64,000 nucleotides of DNA from NCBI GenBank assembly GCA_037783545.1, contig JBBELK010000515.1:186001-250000 (forward strand), given 5' to 3'. Below, piece after piece: positions 37,803 through 49,462 of this stretch. A program made the position numbers and the translations under genes. This DNA comes from Henricia sp. BOLD:AAB3569 (taxonomy: Eukaryota > Echinodermata > Asteroidea > Spinulosida > Echinasteridae). Every line of letters begins with the position of its first letter. Position 1 is the stretch's first letter. The notes beneath the pieces are model-generated. The model saw nothing but the letters and a program-made list of their open reading frames with translations. It did no database searches and was not told the origin of the DNA.

Positions 37803-37975
37803 TCGTGTCCCCTGAATCAGTTCTACAGAATGCAAACTGCTGATTTGAAAGGTGCCAAACTAATTGTGTTCCAAGCCTCGTCTTTAGATCGAGGTTTGGA
37901 ACGCATACGTAACTGGCACCCTTCCAATCGACAGTTTGCACACTATAGAACTGATTCAGGGGACACGACTGAACC
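37803..37975. mobile_element. MITE with CGTGTCCCCTGAATCAGTTC ends, copy 1
   Basis: TCGTGTCCCCTGAATCAGTT at left and AACTGATTCAGGGGACACGA at right, about 170 bp. A full copy lies at 60925-61100 and a partial one near 55735-55830. 37980-38500 shows nothing else. Confidence 0.8.
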
Positions 37976-38502
37976 GTTAAAACGCGTGAATAGGGTCTGT
38001 AGCTCGACAACATTTATTGCTAATTAACAGATTACATTGTTTATTATTATTATTTTTAATTTTCGAATATAAAATACATAAACAATTCAGACAAAATATC
38101 CACTACTTCAATTCGCGTGGTTTTTCATTTTCTATTCTCTTTAACTGTAAAAACAACCTGCCAATTCGTATACATATACAAAATATTTAGCTTTAAAAAA
38201 AATCACAAACAAATTTATACTGCGCCAAAAGCAATCGCCTAGTATGACTTTCGCGGTATTTTCTGTGGGATTAAAAAATAACATCTTTATAATGTAATAC
38301 ATGTATGTACAGTGTCTCATAATTTTACGTATACATCCAAAGCGAGCGCCATCTTTTTTTAAATTGAGAGTTAGAAACTTTAAGCATCCATACAAGTATT
38401 TATATAAATTATTTTGACTACATTTGTGAGAACTATACTGTTAGCTAAATCAGGGAATCAATAAATGCACGTTTAATCGTTTACGTCATGGGAATTGGTG
38501 TA

Positions 38503-39247
38503 CAATTCGTCGGCGTTTTCACAAAGAGGCGAATTCGTCAAAAACATTTTTTTAGCAATTTTTGTTTTTGGTATAATCTGACTTGATTTGATGTCCTTAT
38601 GGCGAATCGCGATTCACCACTCATTGAAAAATATGAAACAACCAAACTTGGGACGAGAGAAATATCGTAAGGGCCTCATCGGGATTCGAACCGAGACCTC
38701 TGACTCACCGGGCAGATGCTCTACCAGCTGAGCTATAAGGCACAGTTGGTATACTCCCTCAGGTTTTCCCAATGGACCAAATTCTTCTCTCTGTGTTGCA
38801 TGGTAGCGCAACCGGGAAAAGTAACGATGGGTGATCACTCACGCACCATGCCAGATGTTGTGATTGAAAAAGACGGTATGTGCACGAATTGCGTTTTCAC
38901 GAAGTGGCGAATAATGGTATAATGTTATTAGCCACTTCGTGAAAACGCCACGCGCAGGGCGACGTTGCAAAGTACGCGCGTAGTGATTATAAAGACGGGG
39001 GACGAATTCTGTGGCGAATCACGTACTATGGTCGGCATTTTGCGTTTTCACGAAATGGCGAATACGTTTTGAGCCAAATTGTTCTTTAATTAGACAATCA
39101 GTACAATAAAACAGTATATTTTAAAGTCATTTAACGTACACTGAACATATATCACCGAAAAATACTGACGATTTTTGTCAAAGTTGTTAAAAGTGACCAA
39201 CTTTAAAAGCGGATTCGCCACTATGTGAAAACGCCGATGAATTATTG
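38503..39247. mobile_element. MITE, diverged copy of the 19554 family
   Basis: Ends CAATTCGTCGGCGTTTTCAC and GTGAAAACGCCGATGAATTA; internal AATCGCGATTCACCACTCAT and CACTTCGTGAAAACGCCACG match the NUP43 intron copy. A tRNA-like SINE (38645-38860) is inserted in it. Confidence 0.75.
38665..38740 (-). repeat. Near-complete tRNA-like sequence (SINE head)
   Basis: On the minus strand an acceptor stem GCCTTAT pairs with ATGAGGC, the D-arm reads GCTCAGCTGGTAGAGC, and the T-arm carries a B box GGTTCGAATCC. The anticodon stem (TCTGC/TCAGA) has a mismatch and an 8-base loop, and the gene is followed by the CCTGAGGGAGTATACC tail of the SINE, so a tRNA pseudogene or SINE head is more likely than a working tRNA. 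It is the best parent seen for the 9.7-10.9 kb array. Confidence 0.65.
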
Positions 39248-39411
39248 CGATTTTTCAAATTATGTTAAATGGTTATATGGTAAACTTTTCACACAATTGT
39301 TGCTGTCAAATGCTGTGTATGCTAAAATGCCATAATGTTAACCTTTTACATTAAAGTTAGGCCTACTTTCAATTTTGCCGTAAACTATACATAATTATGT
39401 ACATGTACACT

Positions 39412-39977
39412 TGACCAAAAAAGTTCTGTCACCAGTAAGACATTTATTGATATTTATTATTAAATTGGATTTATTGTAGGAAAATATATCAAATGTTAGC
39501 TTCACTGAACAGGAATGCAACAAAGGAGTGTGGGGTCAGAATGAAAAACACCAAAGATCAATGCAACTTGTGATTTGGGCAATTTGTGTGTACTATAGAC
39601 AATTAGGAAATTTGTAAGTGAGTTTGGATTTATCAATGTCTTGTCAAAAACATCCAAATCAAAATGGTTAAATTGTCCAATCTGAATCGTGCCATTGCAT
39701 TGGGTATGGTGGAAGCAAAATACTGAACTGTAACTCCCCTTGCTTGAGTGCAATAAAGTTGACATCGTTGTGTTTTTTTGTGTTTTTTATTCTGACCCCA
39801 CACTCCTTTGTTGCATTCCTGTTCCGTGAAGCTTGCCATCATGGACTCCGTTGAGCTCTATTCCTTTGAGTGATATGTTCAGCTAAAAATTGATATATTA
39901 TTTTCCTACATTAAATCCAATTTCATAATAAATATCTACAAATGTCTTACTAGTGACAGAACTTTTTTGGTCGAGTG
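39412..39977. mobile_element. Foldback element with ~150-bp inverted ends
   Basis: CTTGACCAAAAAAGTTCTGT at left and ACAGAACTTTTTTGGTCGAG at right start arms that run inward through TTAAATTGGATTTATTGTAG and GGAATGCAACAAAGGAGTGT to GGTCAGAAT. The right arm carries a small extra insertion near 39840-39890. No coding sequence. 39250-39410 and 39980-40850 show nothing I can support. Confidence 0.85.
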
Positions 39978-40892
39978 TATTTTGTGTCTTTCCACGGTAA
40001 ACGGATACATTTGGCTACTATAAGAATATATTTCCGTACAAATACCCTTGTCTTACAATAAAATAAGTAACTATGTTTTTCGAGGCCTACATTGTTTGTA
40101 TGAAATTTGGTAATTGTGGCATTTTGGGGCACATAGTGCTTGCTATGGCGATTCACATCATATTGTAAATACGCTTAATTTGGGTGCTTTAACGTCAAAT
40201 CCAGATTTCTCGCATTTGTTGATTGAGATCGTATAAATAAGTATCGTATGAAACTCTAAAGGTTGCCTTAGGGCCGACTTCACAGCCCATGTGGTAAATG
40301 TTCACATATGTTCTTGGTTATCAAATGTACCTGTTATACTATGGAAATATCATTTGCATAAGTCTTGACAATTAAAGTTGCATTGGCCGTGGTCGGTAAA
40401 AAAAGAGTTATATCAAAGAAACGAAAGACATTGTGCCTAACAAAATTAACTCATAATACATTAGTTTAAATTTTATAAAAAGCGGAAACGTGGGAATGTT
40501 AAAATACATTTTTTTAGAGGAGCAATTGTAATACAACAATAGACAAATTGCAAGAACTGTGTAAATGTAGAAAATATCTTATTTCCAACTACTATTTTGA
40601 AAAACAAAATGGCGGCGACAACAAAACAAGCTACCTATTAAGGGGCCCATCTAAAGTTTTCCACATTTTTACAGTTCTATACAGAGATTATTATTTTTCA
40701 AGACACGCACCCACACCCCCACGAAATACTTTATCTGTCAGTGCCATGAAGTGTCAACACGTCATGGCAAGTCCCCATTTCCCTTATATACGACTTCCGC
40801 CTTTCTTGTAGAACCGTGACAATGTTGACAACTTTGGATGGCCCTTATAAGTGCATAGAGTATTTCTTCACATATTTATACTGTTGAGGTGT

Positions 40893-42563
40893 TTAGAGTT
40901 CTGTACTGATAACATTACTATCTTCACGTTCGCCATTTATTGGTATCATATTAGAGTCACTTTCGATGTTGTTGGTGGGCTTTTCATCTCCGGTGATGTC
41001 CTCGGGGTTCAAGTCGTTTTTAGGGTAGCTCTTTCTCATCGAATTGCGATAATCGTCGAAGTTTGGATTGACGTGGTAGGTGAAGGATTTCTCCTCGTCA
41101 GGGCTGATCAGAGCAGCGTCGTCGGCCGTCGTCGAGGCGACCTGTTTGCCTCCGTTCGCGAGAGATGACATGGAGGAGATGCTCTTCATTCTCGGGATGG
41201 GTCTGAGTGCCTCGTCGTCTACGGGGTCATCCTCGGCCGTGGCTCGGTAGGCAGGGATGCTCGTAAGGTCTGGCCCGTAGCCGGCGGACTCCAGATCTAG
41301 AGGAGATCGCGGCGGGTCTCCGTTCACGATTGTATTTCCATAACGGCTTCCGAATCCACCGCGTGTCTGCGTGTAGACGATCCCCGAGTCCACGGTCTCC
41401 ACGTCATCCCGATCCCGCCGAGAGAGGGTCCTCCGGAGACCCGTCTTCTTTTTCTTGTTGATCTCCTTGATCTTTCGCTTTTTTCCGCGCCACCAGCAGG
41501 TAAAGATCACCAGTACTATCAGGACTAGACCGAGGATGATGCCGAGCAGGATCGGACCGACCAGCTGAGCTAGGCTCTTCCCGGGACGAACACGGATGAC
41601 GTGGGTATCAGCGGAGGAGCCCAGGGTATTCACGGCTTCACAGCGGATCGTGATGTTATCATCTTCCATGGTCAGTTCAGGCAAGACCAATCTGGACCCA
41701 CTCTGCTCGAGCCGTGCCTTGTTGAAACGCGGGTGCTCCTCGAACGAGATCTGGTAGTCGGCGTAGCGCCAAGTGTAGGCGAAGTCGGGAGGATTCCCAG
41801 TCGCGACGCACGTTAAACTCGCTTCGAGCCCAGTCTCAAACATGTTCTCTCCTTCGATGGTAACAATGGGAGGGTGCTGGACTTTGAGGGTTACGTCACA
41901 GGATTCGTAGCGGGCGTTATCTGGCTGACAGGTGAATTTCTGCTGATCAGCCGAAGCCTGGGCTAAAAACATGGAGCTTATTCCGGTCCCTTGAGGTCTA
42001 ATCGTGATAGGAGAGCTACTTAGCGGAATATCCCTAAGATACCACATCAGTTTAACGGTGGGGTCGTTTGAAGCGCATTGGAAGGATAAATTGTCTCCGA
42101 TAAGAGCCTCCCTGCCTTCTTTTATCCAGCAAGCCGGATTGCCAGTCGGTGGGACCTGAACGACAGTCAGGGTAGCCGGTCCTGATCTGACCGGCATAGG
42201 AGGCACATCCCCTCTAGAATCACTCAACACAACATTACAGACGTACACCCCGGCGTCTTCTACTTGAGCCTCGCTGATCATGAGATCGTAAAAACCGTTC
42301 GCAACATCCACGTTCACCGAGAATCTCCCCGGAGTGCCCGTTGGTAGTCCCCCGCCGGAATTGATCAAAAGCTCCCTGGAGCTGCCCGGCACGGACCAGA
42401 AAACAGTCACCCGGGTCTGTCCGACCCTACACCTCATCATGACAGGAGTGTTTAGCAAAGCCTCGGTATCTCTGGGCTCGGTGAGGAAAGATTGGGCCCA
42501 CACCAATACCACACAGTTTACAAAAACACTCAATAATGTCGCCGTTTTCCACGGGCCAGCCAT
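40893..42563 (-). CDS. Intronless Ig-superfamily receptor A (3 Ig, TM, long tail)
   Basis: A 556-residue type I membrane protein in one exon. Signal peptide residues 1-23; Ig1 with C45, W56 and C109 (DAGVYVC); Ig2 with C163, W174 and C212; Ig3 with C252, W265 and C308; transmembrane segment about 334-358; then a basic stop-transfer stretch (RGKKRKIKEINKKKK) and a tail of nearly 200 residues, serine- and acid-rich. An extra cysteine pair, C145 before and C222 after Ig2, is shared with the other three Ig genes in this window. Tail tyrosines include DY505RNS (a YxN motif). It probably works as a cell-surface adhesion or recognition receptor; the ligand is unknown. Complete from signal peptide to tail in one exon, so no introns are needed in the coding part. 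Confidence 0.9.
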   Translation of the reverse strand: MAGPWKTATLLSVFVNCVVLVWAQSFLTEPRDTEALLNTPVMMRCRVGQTRVTVFWSVPGSSRELLINSGGGLPTGTPGRFSVNVDVANGFYDLMISEAQVEDAGVYVCNVVLSDSRGDVPPMPVRSGPATLTVVQVPPTGNPACWIKEGREALIGDNLSFQCASNDPTVKLMWYLRDIPLSSSPITIRPQGTGISSMFLAQASADQQKFTCQPDNARYESCDVTLKVQHPPIVTIEGENMFETGLEASLTCVATGNPPDFAYTWRYADYQISFEEHPRFNKARLEQSGSRLVLPELTMEDDNITIRCEAVNTLGSSADTHVIRVRPGKSLAQLVGPILLGIILGLVLIVLVIFTCWWRGKKRKIKEINKKKKTGLRRTLSRRDRDDVETVDSGIVYTQTRGGFGSRYGNTIVNGDPPRSPLDLESAGYGPDLTSIPAYRATAEDDPVDDEALRPIPRMKSISSMSSLANGGKQVASTTADDAALISPDEEKSFTYHVNPNFDDYRNSMRKSYPKNDLNPEDITGDEKPTNNIESDSNMIPINGEREDSNVISTEL

Positions 42564-43400
42564 AACAGACTGTATTCACGCTGACACAAAACAGACGAAG
42601 CAACGTTCAAGCACCAACCATTATGTTCCCAACTTTCCCACGGTTTCCGTTCGTCAGATAACTCTCCTACATCGGAAGCACTTTCGATGAACTGAAATCC
42701 CTTTTCTCAACTTACGATTTTGAGCACCAATTCGTGTATTTCTCTTTTTGTTGGTCGTTAAATTTCTCCTCCTATCTCTCGTCGTGTCCTCCGATTACAG
42801 ATGCGAACATTCAACACCGTGCATCAACTGGTAGCGATTATGGCACACACGACGTCATCACAACCAAGGCCTCGTTACCTTCAATAGCTTTCACAGCCAC
42901 AATAGACCACGCCTGACATACTTAATGCTGCCCAGTCACCCATCAAGCAGCAAATAATAAAGTCATAGATGACAATCAAAATATGAATATTCATAAAGGA
43001 GGTCAATCCTTTCGATGTGGGAGTGCATGCTGAAAGAGCAACAAGTGAAAGGAATTGTGAAAGTGTTTTTGTTCGTTCTTTTAGAAGAGGAGGGGATGTT
43101 TTATCAATAGATACATGCAACTTGTTGTTATCAGTAGTTGGGGCTTGATTATATAGATTGTAAATTCCTGGGAGGAAACTTATAAACATGACCTCTGCAT
43201 TTTTCTCTCTTTTTTTGACCGGATGTTTTGCAATCTATTACAACAAAATTGGCGAATTTATTAGAGAATAGAAATGCAGAAAATAATTTCTGTTCAATTT
43301 TGGATGGTTAATATTTCTTCTGTTCTGTTTTTGCTAATGGTTTCTCACGTACATTATCAAAATTATCTGCTCAATTATTGTTAGTGAAATTTCTGACGTA
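42564..43400. other. Upstream region of Ig receptor A
   Basis: Probable promoter and 5' UTR side of the gene. No repeat or exon is clear; a TGACGTCA-like site near 42850 is weak evidence only. Confidence 0.3.
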
Positions 43401-43635
43401 CAGTTGAAGTCAGAAGTAAAATACAACTGTATGCAACCAAGTGTTACAATAGGTGTGTTTACACCATTTTTGTAACAGTCTTTACTGAAGTCTTGATTTT
43501 GTGGAATTCCTCACGTGCATGGAGTACTTAAAAACATAGCTTGTACACCTTGCAATGGTTCGGGTAGTCCTGTTTACCATTTTGGGTGATGATGGTATAG
43601 TGGTGTGCATGTATTGATACTTTAGACTTTAACTG
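43401..43635. mobile_element. Tc1-like MITE, copy 1
   Basis: TA flanks a 235-bp element starting CAGTTGAAGTCAGAAGT and ending ACTTTAACTG. The ends closely resemble those of the Tc1 group that includes fish Tc1 / Sleeping Beauty (CAGTTGAAGTCGGAAGTTTA). Sister copy at 54291-54523. Confidence 0.8.
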
Positions 43636-43639
43636 TATA

Positions 43640-44172
43640 TGTCTTGTTATTTTGCCCAGTTTCGCACATATTAAATCCAATTAATGCTGCATGCTTTGGT
43701 TTAGTTCCAATAGAAAATGGAAATCTTTCCTCAAATAATTTCCCACAACTTGTGGTTTCTTTCCTTCATTTCAAAATAATAAAAAGCTGCATACTTTCAC
43801 GATTTTTGTTGTGTTTTTGTAACCTTGATAAACGCATGACTGAGCCAATTTTACGCGGTTAAAAAGAAGCGAACAAAAAGTGGGCGCAGATTGTTACCGT
43901 ATAAGGAAGTGAATATCAGAAAGATTTTTTGGCAAGGGTAAACTGATTTAAATAACAATTGTATAAATAAATGTACAGCTTTGTAAGCCGGGACACAAAA
44001 GAGTGGGCGAATAATTATGCAGGCATACCATTGCCTGTGTACGTGATAATGTGCACGTACTGAAATAAATCGTTCTGGTAAAATAGAGTACCGATGTAAA
44101 ACCTCATCCTTTGTGTGCGTGTGGCCAAAATTATTGTATCTATACACTAAAAACCAGTGAACTGTTTGCCTA
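43640..44172. other. Interval without recognised features
   Basis: No exon, RNA gene or repeat found that I can support on either strand. Confidence 0.3.
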
Positions 44173-44174
44173 TA

Positions 44175-44320
44175 TAGACCGTATCGAATATCCGCCATTT
44201 CGTGGGGCACTTTTTGTTACTTAAACCGTTCAACAATTGAAGCACAATATGTGCAACCATGCATGTCCTCAAGGAACAAAGAAACTGCCCCACGAAATGG
44301 CGGCTATTCGATACGGTCTA
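44175..44320. mobile_element. TA-type MITE, TAGACCG family, copy 2
   Basis: 146 bp, nearly identical to 9285-9430; TA on both sides (44173-44174 and 44321-44322). A fragment of the GACGTCAGTTGCC family follows at about 44325-44370, so the two families lie next to each other here as they do at 9.3-9.6 kb. 44400-45570 shows nothing else. Confidence 0.85.
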
Positions 44321-45571
44321 TAGGCGCTTTAGCAATGGACGTTTCAGATTACCAGCGAATGCCACACTGGTATAGGGCCCGCTTCAAACGTCGAACTTGT
44401 GCCGTGACTAATTTAAAAAAAAACGTAAAATTGAATTAAACGAGCAAAAATTTGAACTTGGTGTAAAAGAGTGAATTGTAGGCCTACTATAAATGACGGT
44501 ATAGTGGGCAAATTTGCAGGGGTATGGAATTAGTTTTTTTACTTGTATGTATAATTATCTAGAATATAAGCGAAGTGCACATGAGCGAAAACAAATAAGA
44601 CTAGCACGCAAAAAATGCAAGTTGTAGTTTTGATGTCTCAGCGAACAAATGCGAATGTCTTTAAACAAAATTAAATATCATCTCAGGAATCACATTTAGA
44701 TTTCGCTAAAGTAAATCTATTCCACACATTTCCGCTTGTGGTTTCATTAATCGTGATAATTTCGACAAATTGAGAGAATCCATCTGTATTTATTTTTTTG
44801 TTCGAGGAGAAAGCAGCTTAATGATACAAAGTCCGCTTAATCTTGTTGACAACAAAATTGCTCCGTGTGCATGCAACAAAACCGGGGAGCGATGTTGCTA
44901 TTTCAGCGTACTGCCGAGGTGTCATTTTCACGGGCAGGAAGTCTGATTATACCGGCGTTGGTATAGCAACGGACACCTGCCGAGGTAGCTGACAATAGAC
45001 TAGAATTAATTAGCTTTACCCATAAGAAAGCGAAATGATATTGCAGAGACGAAATAATTGTATTTGACAAGGGGATTTTTGTTATTTAAAGATAAATCGA
45101 GCCATCTTAAAAAGAGGTCCTTGGGACATTGCAGATTACTTGTTATAACCGGAACATTGGTTTTATCGGGAATGAAATAAAACTGAAGAACCAGGAATTG
45201 AGACCGAAGATTTTTCTTGTTAAAGCCCCAATACATCATTTGAAGTGACCCAAAATTTTACTTCACGAGTTGACAAGAAAAAAACCCGACTAAAAGTATC
45301 GATAGCAATGGTTAACAAACACAACATGTTTTTTGTTTTCGTGTAAAATGGTACCTTTATGGGAGACATTGCCAACTAAAGGTGTTTTTTTCAACTCTTT
45401 ACCATTCATTCAGTTCATACACAAATATATTCTTCAGGTTTTCTGAAGTATTACTGCATCTATGTGGCTTAAATTTCTACAAGGCAGTTTATCAACACTA
45501 TTCTGTACTTATGTAATGCTGTTGTTCCTGTTTTTAAAAGTTTTCCAATAATGTAATTATTTAACCTCTTA

Positions 45572-45716
45572 TAGACCGTATCGAATAGCCGCCATTTCGT
45601 GGGGCACCTTTTGTTACTTAAACCGTTCAACAACGGAAGCACAATATGTGCAACCATGCATGTCCTCAAGGAACAAAAAACTGCCCCACGAAATGGCGGC
45701 CATTCGATACGGTCTA
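45572..45716. mobile_element. TA-type MITE, TAGACCG family, copy 3
   Basis: 145 bp, nearly identical to the two other copies, TA on the left and TT on the right. It lies about 100 bp before the 78-bp satellite array. Confidence 0.85.
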
Positions 45717-45823
45717 TTACCGAGGTTTGAGTGTACATTATTTCTGCCTAAACCCACCCTGAACAAAATAATCCCCCTACCGCCCATGTTTACCGAATTA
45801 ACTAACTTATTTTGAATAGTGCT

Positions 45824-46745
45824 GTGCCAATTCGAATAATTTGCTATTCGATATTCCAATCAATTATCGAATAATCGTTCAGACTATTTTAGATACTACA
45901 GTGCCAATTCGAATAATTTGCCATTCGAATATTCCAATCAATTATCGAATAATCGTTCAGACTATTTTGGATACTGCAGTGCCAATTCGAATAATTTACC
46001 ATTCGAATATTCCAATCAATTATCGAATAATCGTTCAGACTATTTTGAATACTGGAGGGCCAATTCGAATAATTTGCCATTCGAATATTTCAATCAATTA
46101 TCGAATAATCGTTCAGACTATTTTGCATACTGCAGTGCCAATTCGAATAATTTACCATTCGAATATTCCAATCAAATATCGAATAATCGTTCAGACTATT
46201 TTGGATACTGCAGTGCCAATTCGAATAATTTACCATTCGAATATTTCAATCAATTATCAAATTATCGTTCAGACTATTTTGCATACTGCAGTGCCAATTC
46301 GAATAATTTACCATTCGAATATTCCAATCAAATATCGAATAATCGTTCAGACTATTTTGGATACTGCAGTGCCAATTCGAATAATTTACCATTCGAATAT
46401 TCCAATCAATTATCGAATAATCGTTCAGACTATTTTGGATACTGCAGTGCCAATTCGAATAATTTACCATTCGAATATTTCAATCAATTATCGAATAATC
46501 GTTCAGACTATTTTGCATACTGCAGTGCCAATTCGAATAATTTACCATTCGAATATTCCAATCAAATATCGAATAATCGTTCAGACTATTTTGGATACTG
46601 CAGTGCCAATTCGAATAATTTACCATTCGAATGTTCCAATCAATTATCGAATAATCGTTCAGACTATTTTGGATACTGCAGTGCCAATTCGAATAATTTA
46701 CCATTCGAATATTCCAATCAAATATCGAATAATCGTTCAGACTGA
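45824..46745 (+). repeat. 78-bp satellite array, ~12 units, higher-order trimers
   Basis: About twelve tandem copies of a 78-bp AT-rich unit (CCAATTCGAATAATTTACCA, TTCGAATATTCCAATCAATT, ATCGAATAATCGTTCAGACT, ATTTTGGATACTGCAGTG). Because 78 is divisible by three and the unit lacks stops, two plus-strand frames and minus frames stay open for hundreds of bases; these are not genes. Unit variants (ATTTC+GCATAC; CAAATATCG; CAATTATCG) recur in order, giving a 234-bp three-unit higher-order repeat over the right half. Confidence 0.93.
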
Positions 46746-47210
46746 CTTGGTCACAATTGTGTATAAATTCAAAAGTAAACGATTTTGATAGTATAGGCTA
46801 CAACAAACTGTGATGCAACGTATAAACTAAAGGATTTAGTTTGCTTTCGTATATAGGTTTCCTTTTGGCAGAATTTAATTCCTGTATAGCAACAGACAGA
46901 ACACCAAATGTTACAAAAATACTAATTGTCGAAGTGCATTTGTTCATCAACTGCATTTGCGAATATTCATATCCTGAAACCATTATTTGGATATTTGAAT
47001 AGTTGAATATCTTGCCATGCACAAAGTCAAAATCGATTGGGGTAAGTTAGCTAGTACTTATTTTGTACATCAAAATAAAAGAGAAAAAAAGTAACTCGGG
47101 ATGCCAAATAACAAATTCAATTTTATTTGTTTGACTTAATTAAATATACACAATTACAGCAACCATAATTCAATATCAAAAATCACAACAACGCGCAGCA
47201 ATATTGATGT
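46746..47210. other. AT-rich interval without recognised features
   Basis: No exon or defined repeat seen. Confidence 0.3.
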
Positions 47211-47214
47211 AACA

Positions 47215-47662
47215 GGGTAATTCCCAAAATTAGGGGTCCAAAATGTTTGGTGTCCCATACGTACGACACTCTCTGTTTTAAAAATCACCACTTATGACCA
47301 CAAATTCTCAGTAATGGACTGTGGCATGTGATTAAAGGGGGCAGCATCATTTTCTTCAATATTTTGTTTTCTGATTCCTGAAAAATATATTCAAAACAAA
47401 AAACCATAAAGGCTTATAATTTGTTTCATGGTATTGAATAGGAGTTTGGTGTCCCGGGTTACCTACGCCAATGAAAATTGGCTGTAGAATGAGTTTGCAT
47501 TAACCTTGGTGCCATATGTACACACAAACATTAAATTTGAGTGGCATTTGTTCAAATAAAAATAATTATTTTCTACTGGGAAACCACTTTCAATCATTAA
47601 AAACACTTGGAAATCTTAAAAAGCATGTCACACTTTTGGAACCCTAATTTTGGGAATTCCCC
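47215..47662. mobile_element. MITE, diverged longer GGGTC-like element
   Basis: Ends GGGTAATTCCCAAAATTAGG and CCTAATTTTGGGAATTCCCC; perfect 4-bp duplication AACA at 47211-47214 and 47663-47666. It shares the GGGGTCCAAAA..TGTCCC-type subterminal layout with the three GGGTC copies but is 448 bp. 47670-48300 shows nothing else. Confidence 0.8.
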
Positions 47663-48311
47663 AACATCAAAAAGACTTTTAATTCAAATTATTGTACCTT
47701 TTAAAATTTTGATTAATACTTTTTCTCGTTTACCCGACATTATGCAAAATACATCTGATTCAATTAAATGTCTAAAATATCTGTATATCTTTTTACAAAA
47801 TATGTACCAGAGAGCTGTTTTCTGTCTCATTTCTGAGTAATATGATGTGTGGAGTAATATGCACTTCGCAGTTCTGTGAAAGTCCAAAGAACTCTAAGTC
47901 ATTTCATAAAAATACAAGATTTTTTGTGTTAAAAAAAATCGTATAGGCCCTAATTATTCAAACCACAAAATACTAGCAACTTTTGGAATATAGTTCTACA
48001 ATTTGTTTTGTGCTGGTAATCCCACGGCTTCCATGCATTAAAATACTAACAGATATTGCCATTTAATAAATCAATCTGTGTAAAGCCAGTATTGTTTTTT
48101 TAACAAGCAATGTATTTCCAATATATTTATTTTCTATTTTTTAGTAATATAAAATATTTTTTAAATTAGAAAAATTTGGCAGAGAAATGTATAAAAAGGC
48201 CCAGCTCAAACGTCCATCTTTTGCCGTGTCTAATTCAATTAATTACAATCAACACAAAAGTAGCAGAAGTTATTTTGCTTCAAACGTCGACTTTTTGTCG
48301 GAAGCAATAAA

Positions 48312-48475
48312 TAGAGTGCTAAAGTGTGACGTCAGTAACCAGGGTAACTGGGTCTAAACATTCGCTGGTAATCTGCACAGGCCATCGCTAAAGCGTGGGG
48401 AAACAGTTCACTGTAGACCCAGTAACCTTGGCAACACACAATGGATGACGTTTTCACTTCAGTACTATACATACA
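48312..48475. mobile_element. MITE, GACGTCAGTTGCC family, copy 2
   Basis: GTGTGACGTCAGTAACCAGG at left, GATGACGTTTTCACTTCAGT at right; internal CATTCGCTGGTAATCTGCAC as in the 9.4-kb copy. Confidence 0.75.
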
Positions 48476-48935
48476 CTTCGCATTTCCGCATACTCGAAAT
48501 TAGTCAATACAACTATGTGTTGTTTCATACAAACGCAAAACTGAACAGCAAAAGAAACGCACATTTACAGATTAATCAAATTTTGAAAATTTCCTTTTGT
48601 AATTAAGCTGACATTGAAATATTCAAAAAGTGAAAAACAAATGCTTTTCTTCTGCTGCTGGGTGTAATTTTGTGATAAAAACATTCAGTCAGAAAAAAAT
48701 GTGTATTCGAAGTATTGAGTATTTTTAAGACGTAGCCAATGAATTTGGGCACGATTATAATCAATCGTAATACCAAGTATATGGACATTATCAACCGGTA
48801 CCAATTCCATTTGTATTCAGTCACGTAGATTAATTTAATTGAATATTGCAGTAATTCGACGTTTAAAGCCACGTCGCCTGTTAGAACGGCAGACTGTCGA
48901 ATTTTTGGCACAAAGTCGGCAGTTGCTTAAAAAGG

Positions 48936-49165
48936 GGTGTGTTTGAAACCCGGAGGTAGCCGGAGGTCGGAGGTAACCCGGAGGTAGAATTTATTGTGAC
49001 CGTGTAGTACATGCTACAACCTACCTCCGGCTTGTTATTTTAATACCACGTAGCTCCGGAGCCACCGTCAACACACCAACTACACGTTAGCAAAAACAAT
49101 CTACCTCCGGGTACCTTTGGGTACCTCCGACCACCTCCGACCTCCGGGTTTTATAAATTTCCCTT
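48936..49165. mobile_element. MITE rich in CCGGAGGTA
   Basis: GAAACCCGGAGGTAGCCGGA at left; CCTCCGACCTCCGGGTTTTA at right. CCGGAGGT or its complement occurs about ten times, mostly near the ends. 48480-48930 and 49170-49460 show nothing coding. Confidence 0.7.
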
Positions 49166-49462
49166 AAAAAGTCAATCTATACTTTATGGGTTTATTTGAA
49201 TTACGCACGACAGAAGTTCGACATTCAAAGAAGGCCTCAGTCCATCATTTATCAAAACAGAATGAGAGTTAAAAATTGAGTACTAATCTTTCAGAAATCA
49301 GTGGCAACAATTTCTCGAACTTGATATCCAAAAACATTTGGGCAAAATATTAGAATCCGTTTCCCTCCCAAAATTAAGTTTGTACCGAGAGAGACAAAAG
49401 CTTGATTTCCTGAAATCTGTCTGCATGACAAAATTAAATTATAACACTCGAAAGTCGAAGAC

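Noticed and set aside
38665-38740. A functional tRNA gene
   Set aside because: The anticodon arm has a mismatch and an over-long loop, and the sequence continues into a SINE tail found in other copies, so a SINE head is more likely.
45841-46788. 315-residue and 275-residue repetitive proteins
   Set aside because: They are frames kept open by the 78-bp satellite; several frames on both strands are equally open and no start context or domain is seen.
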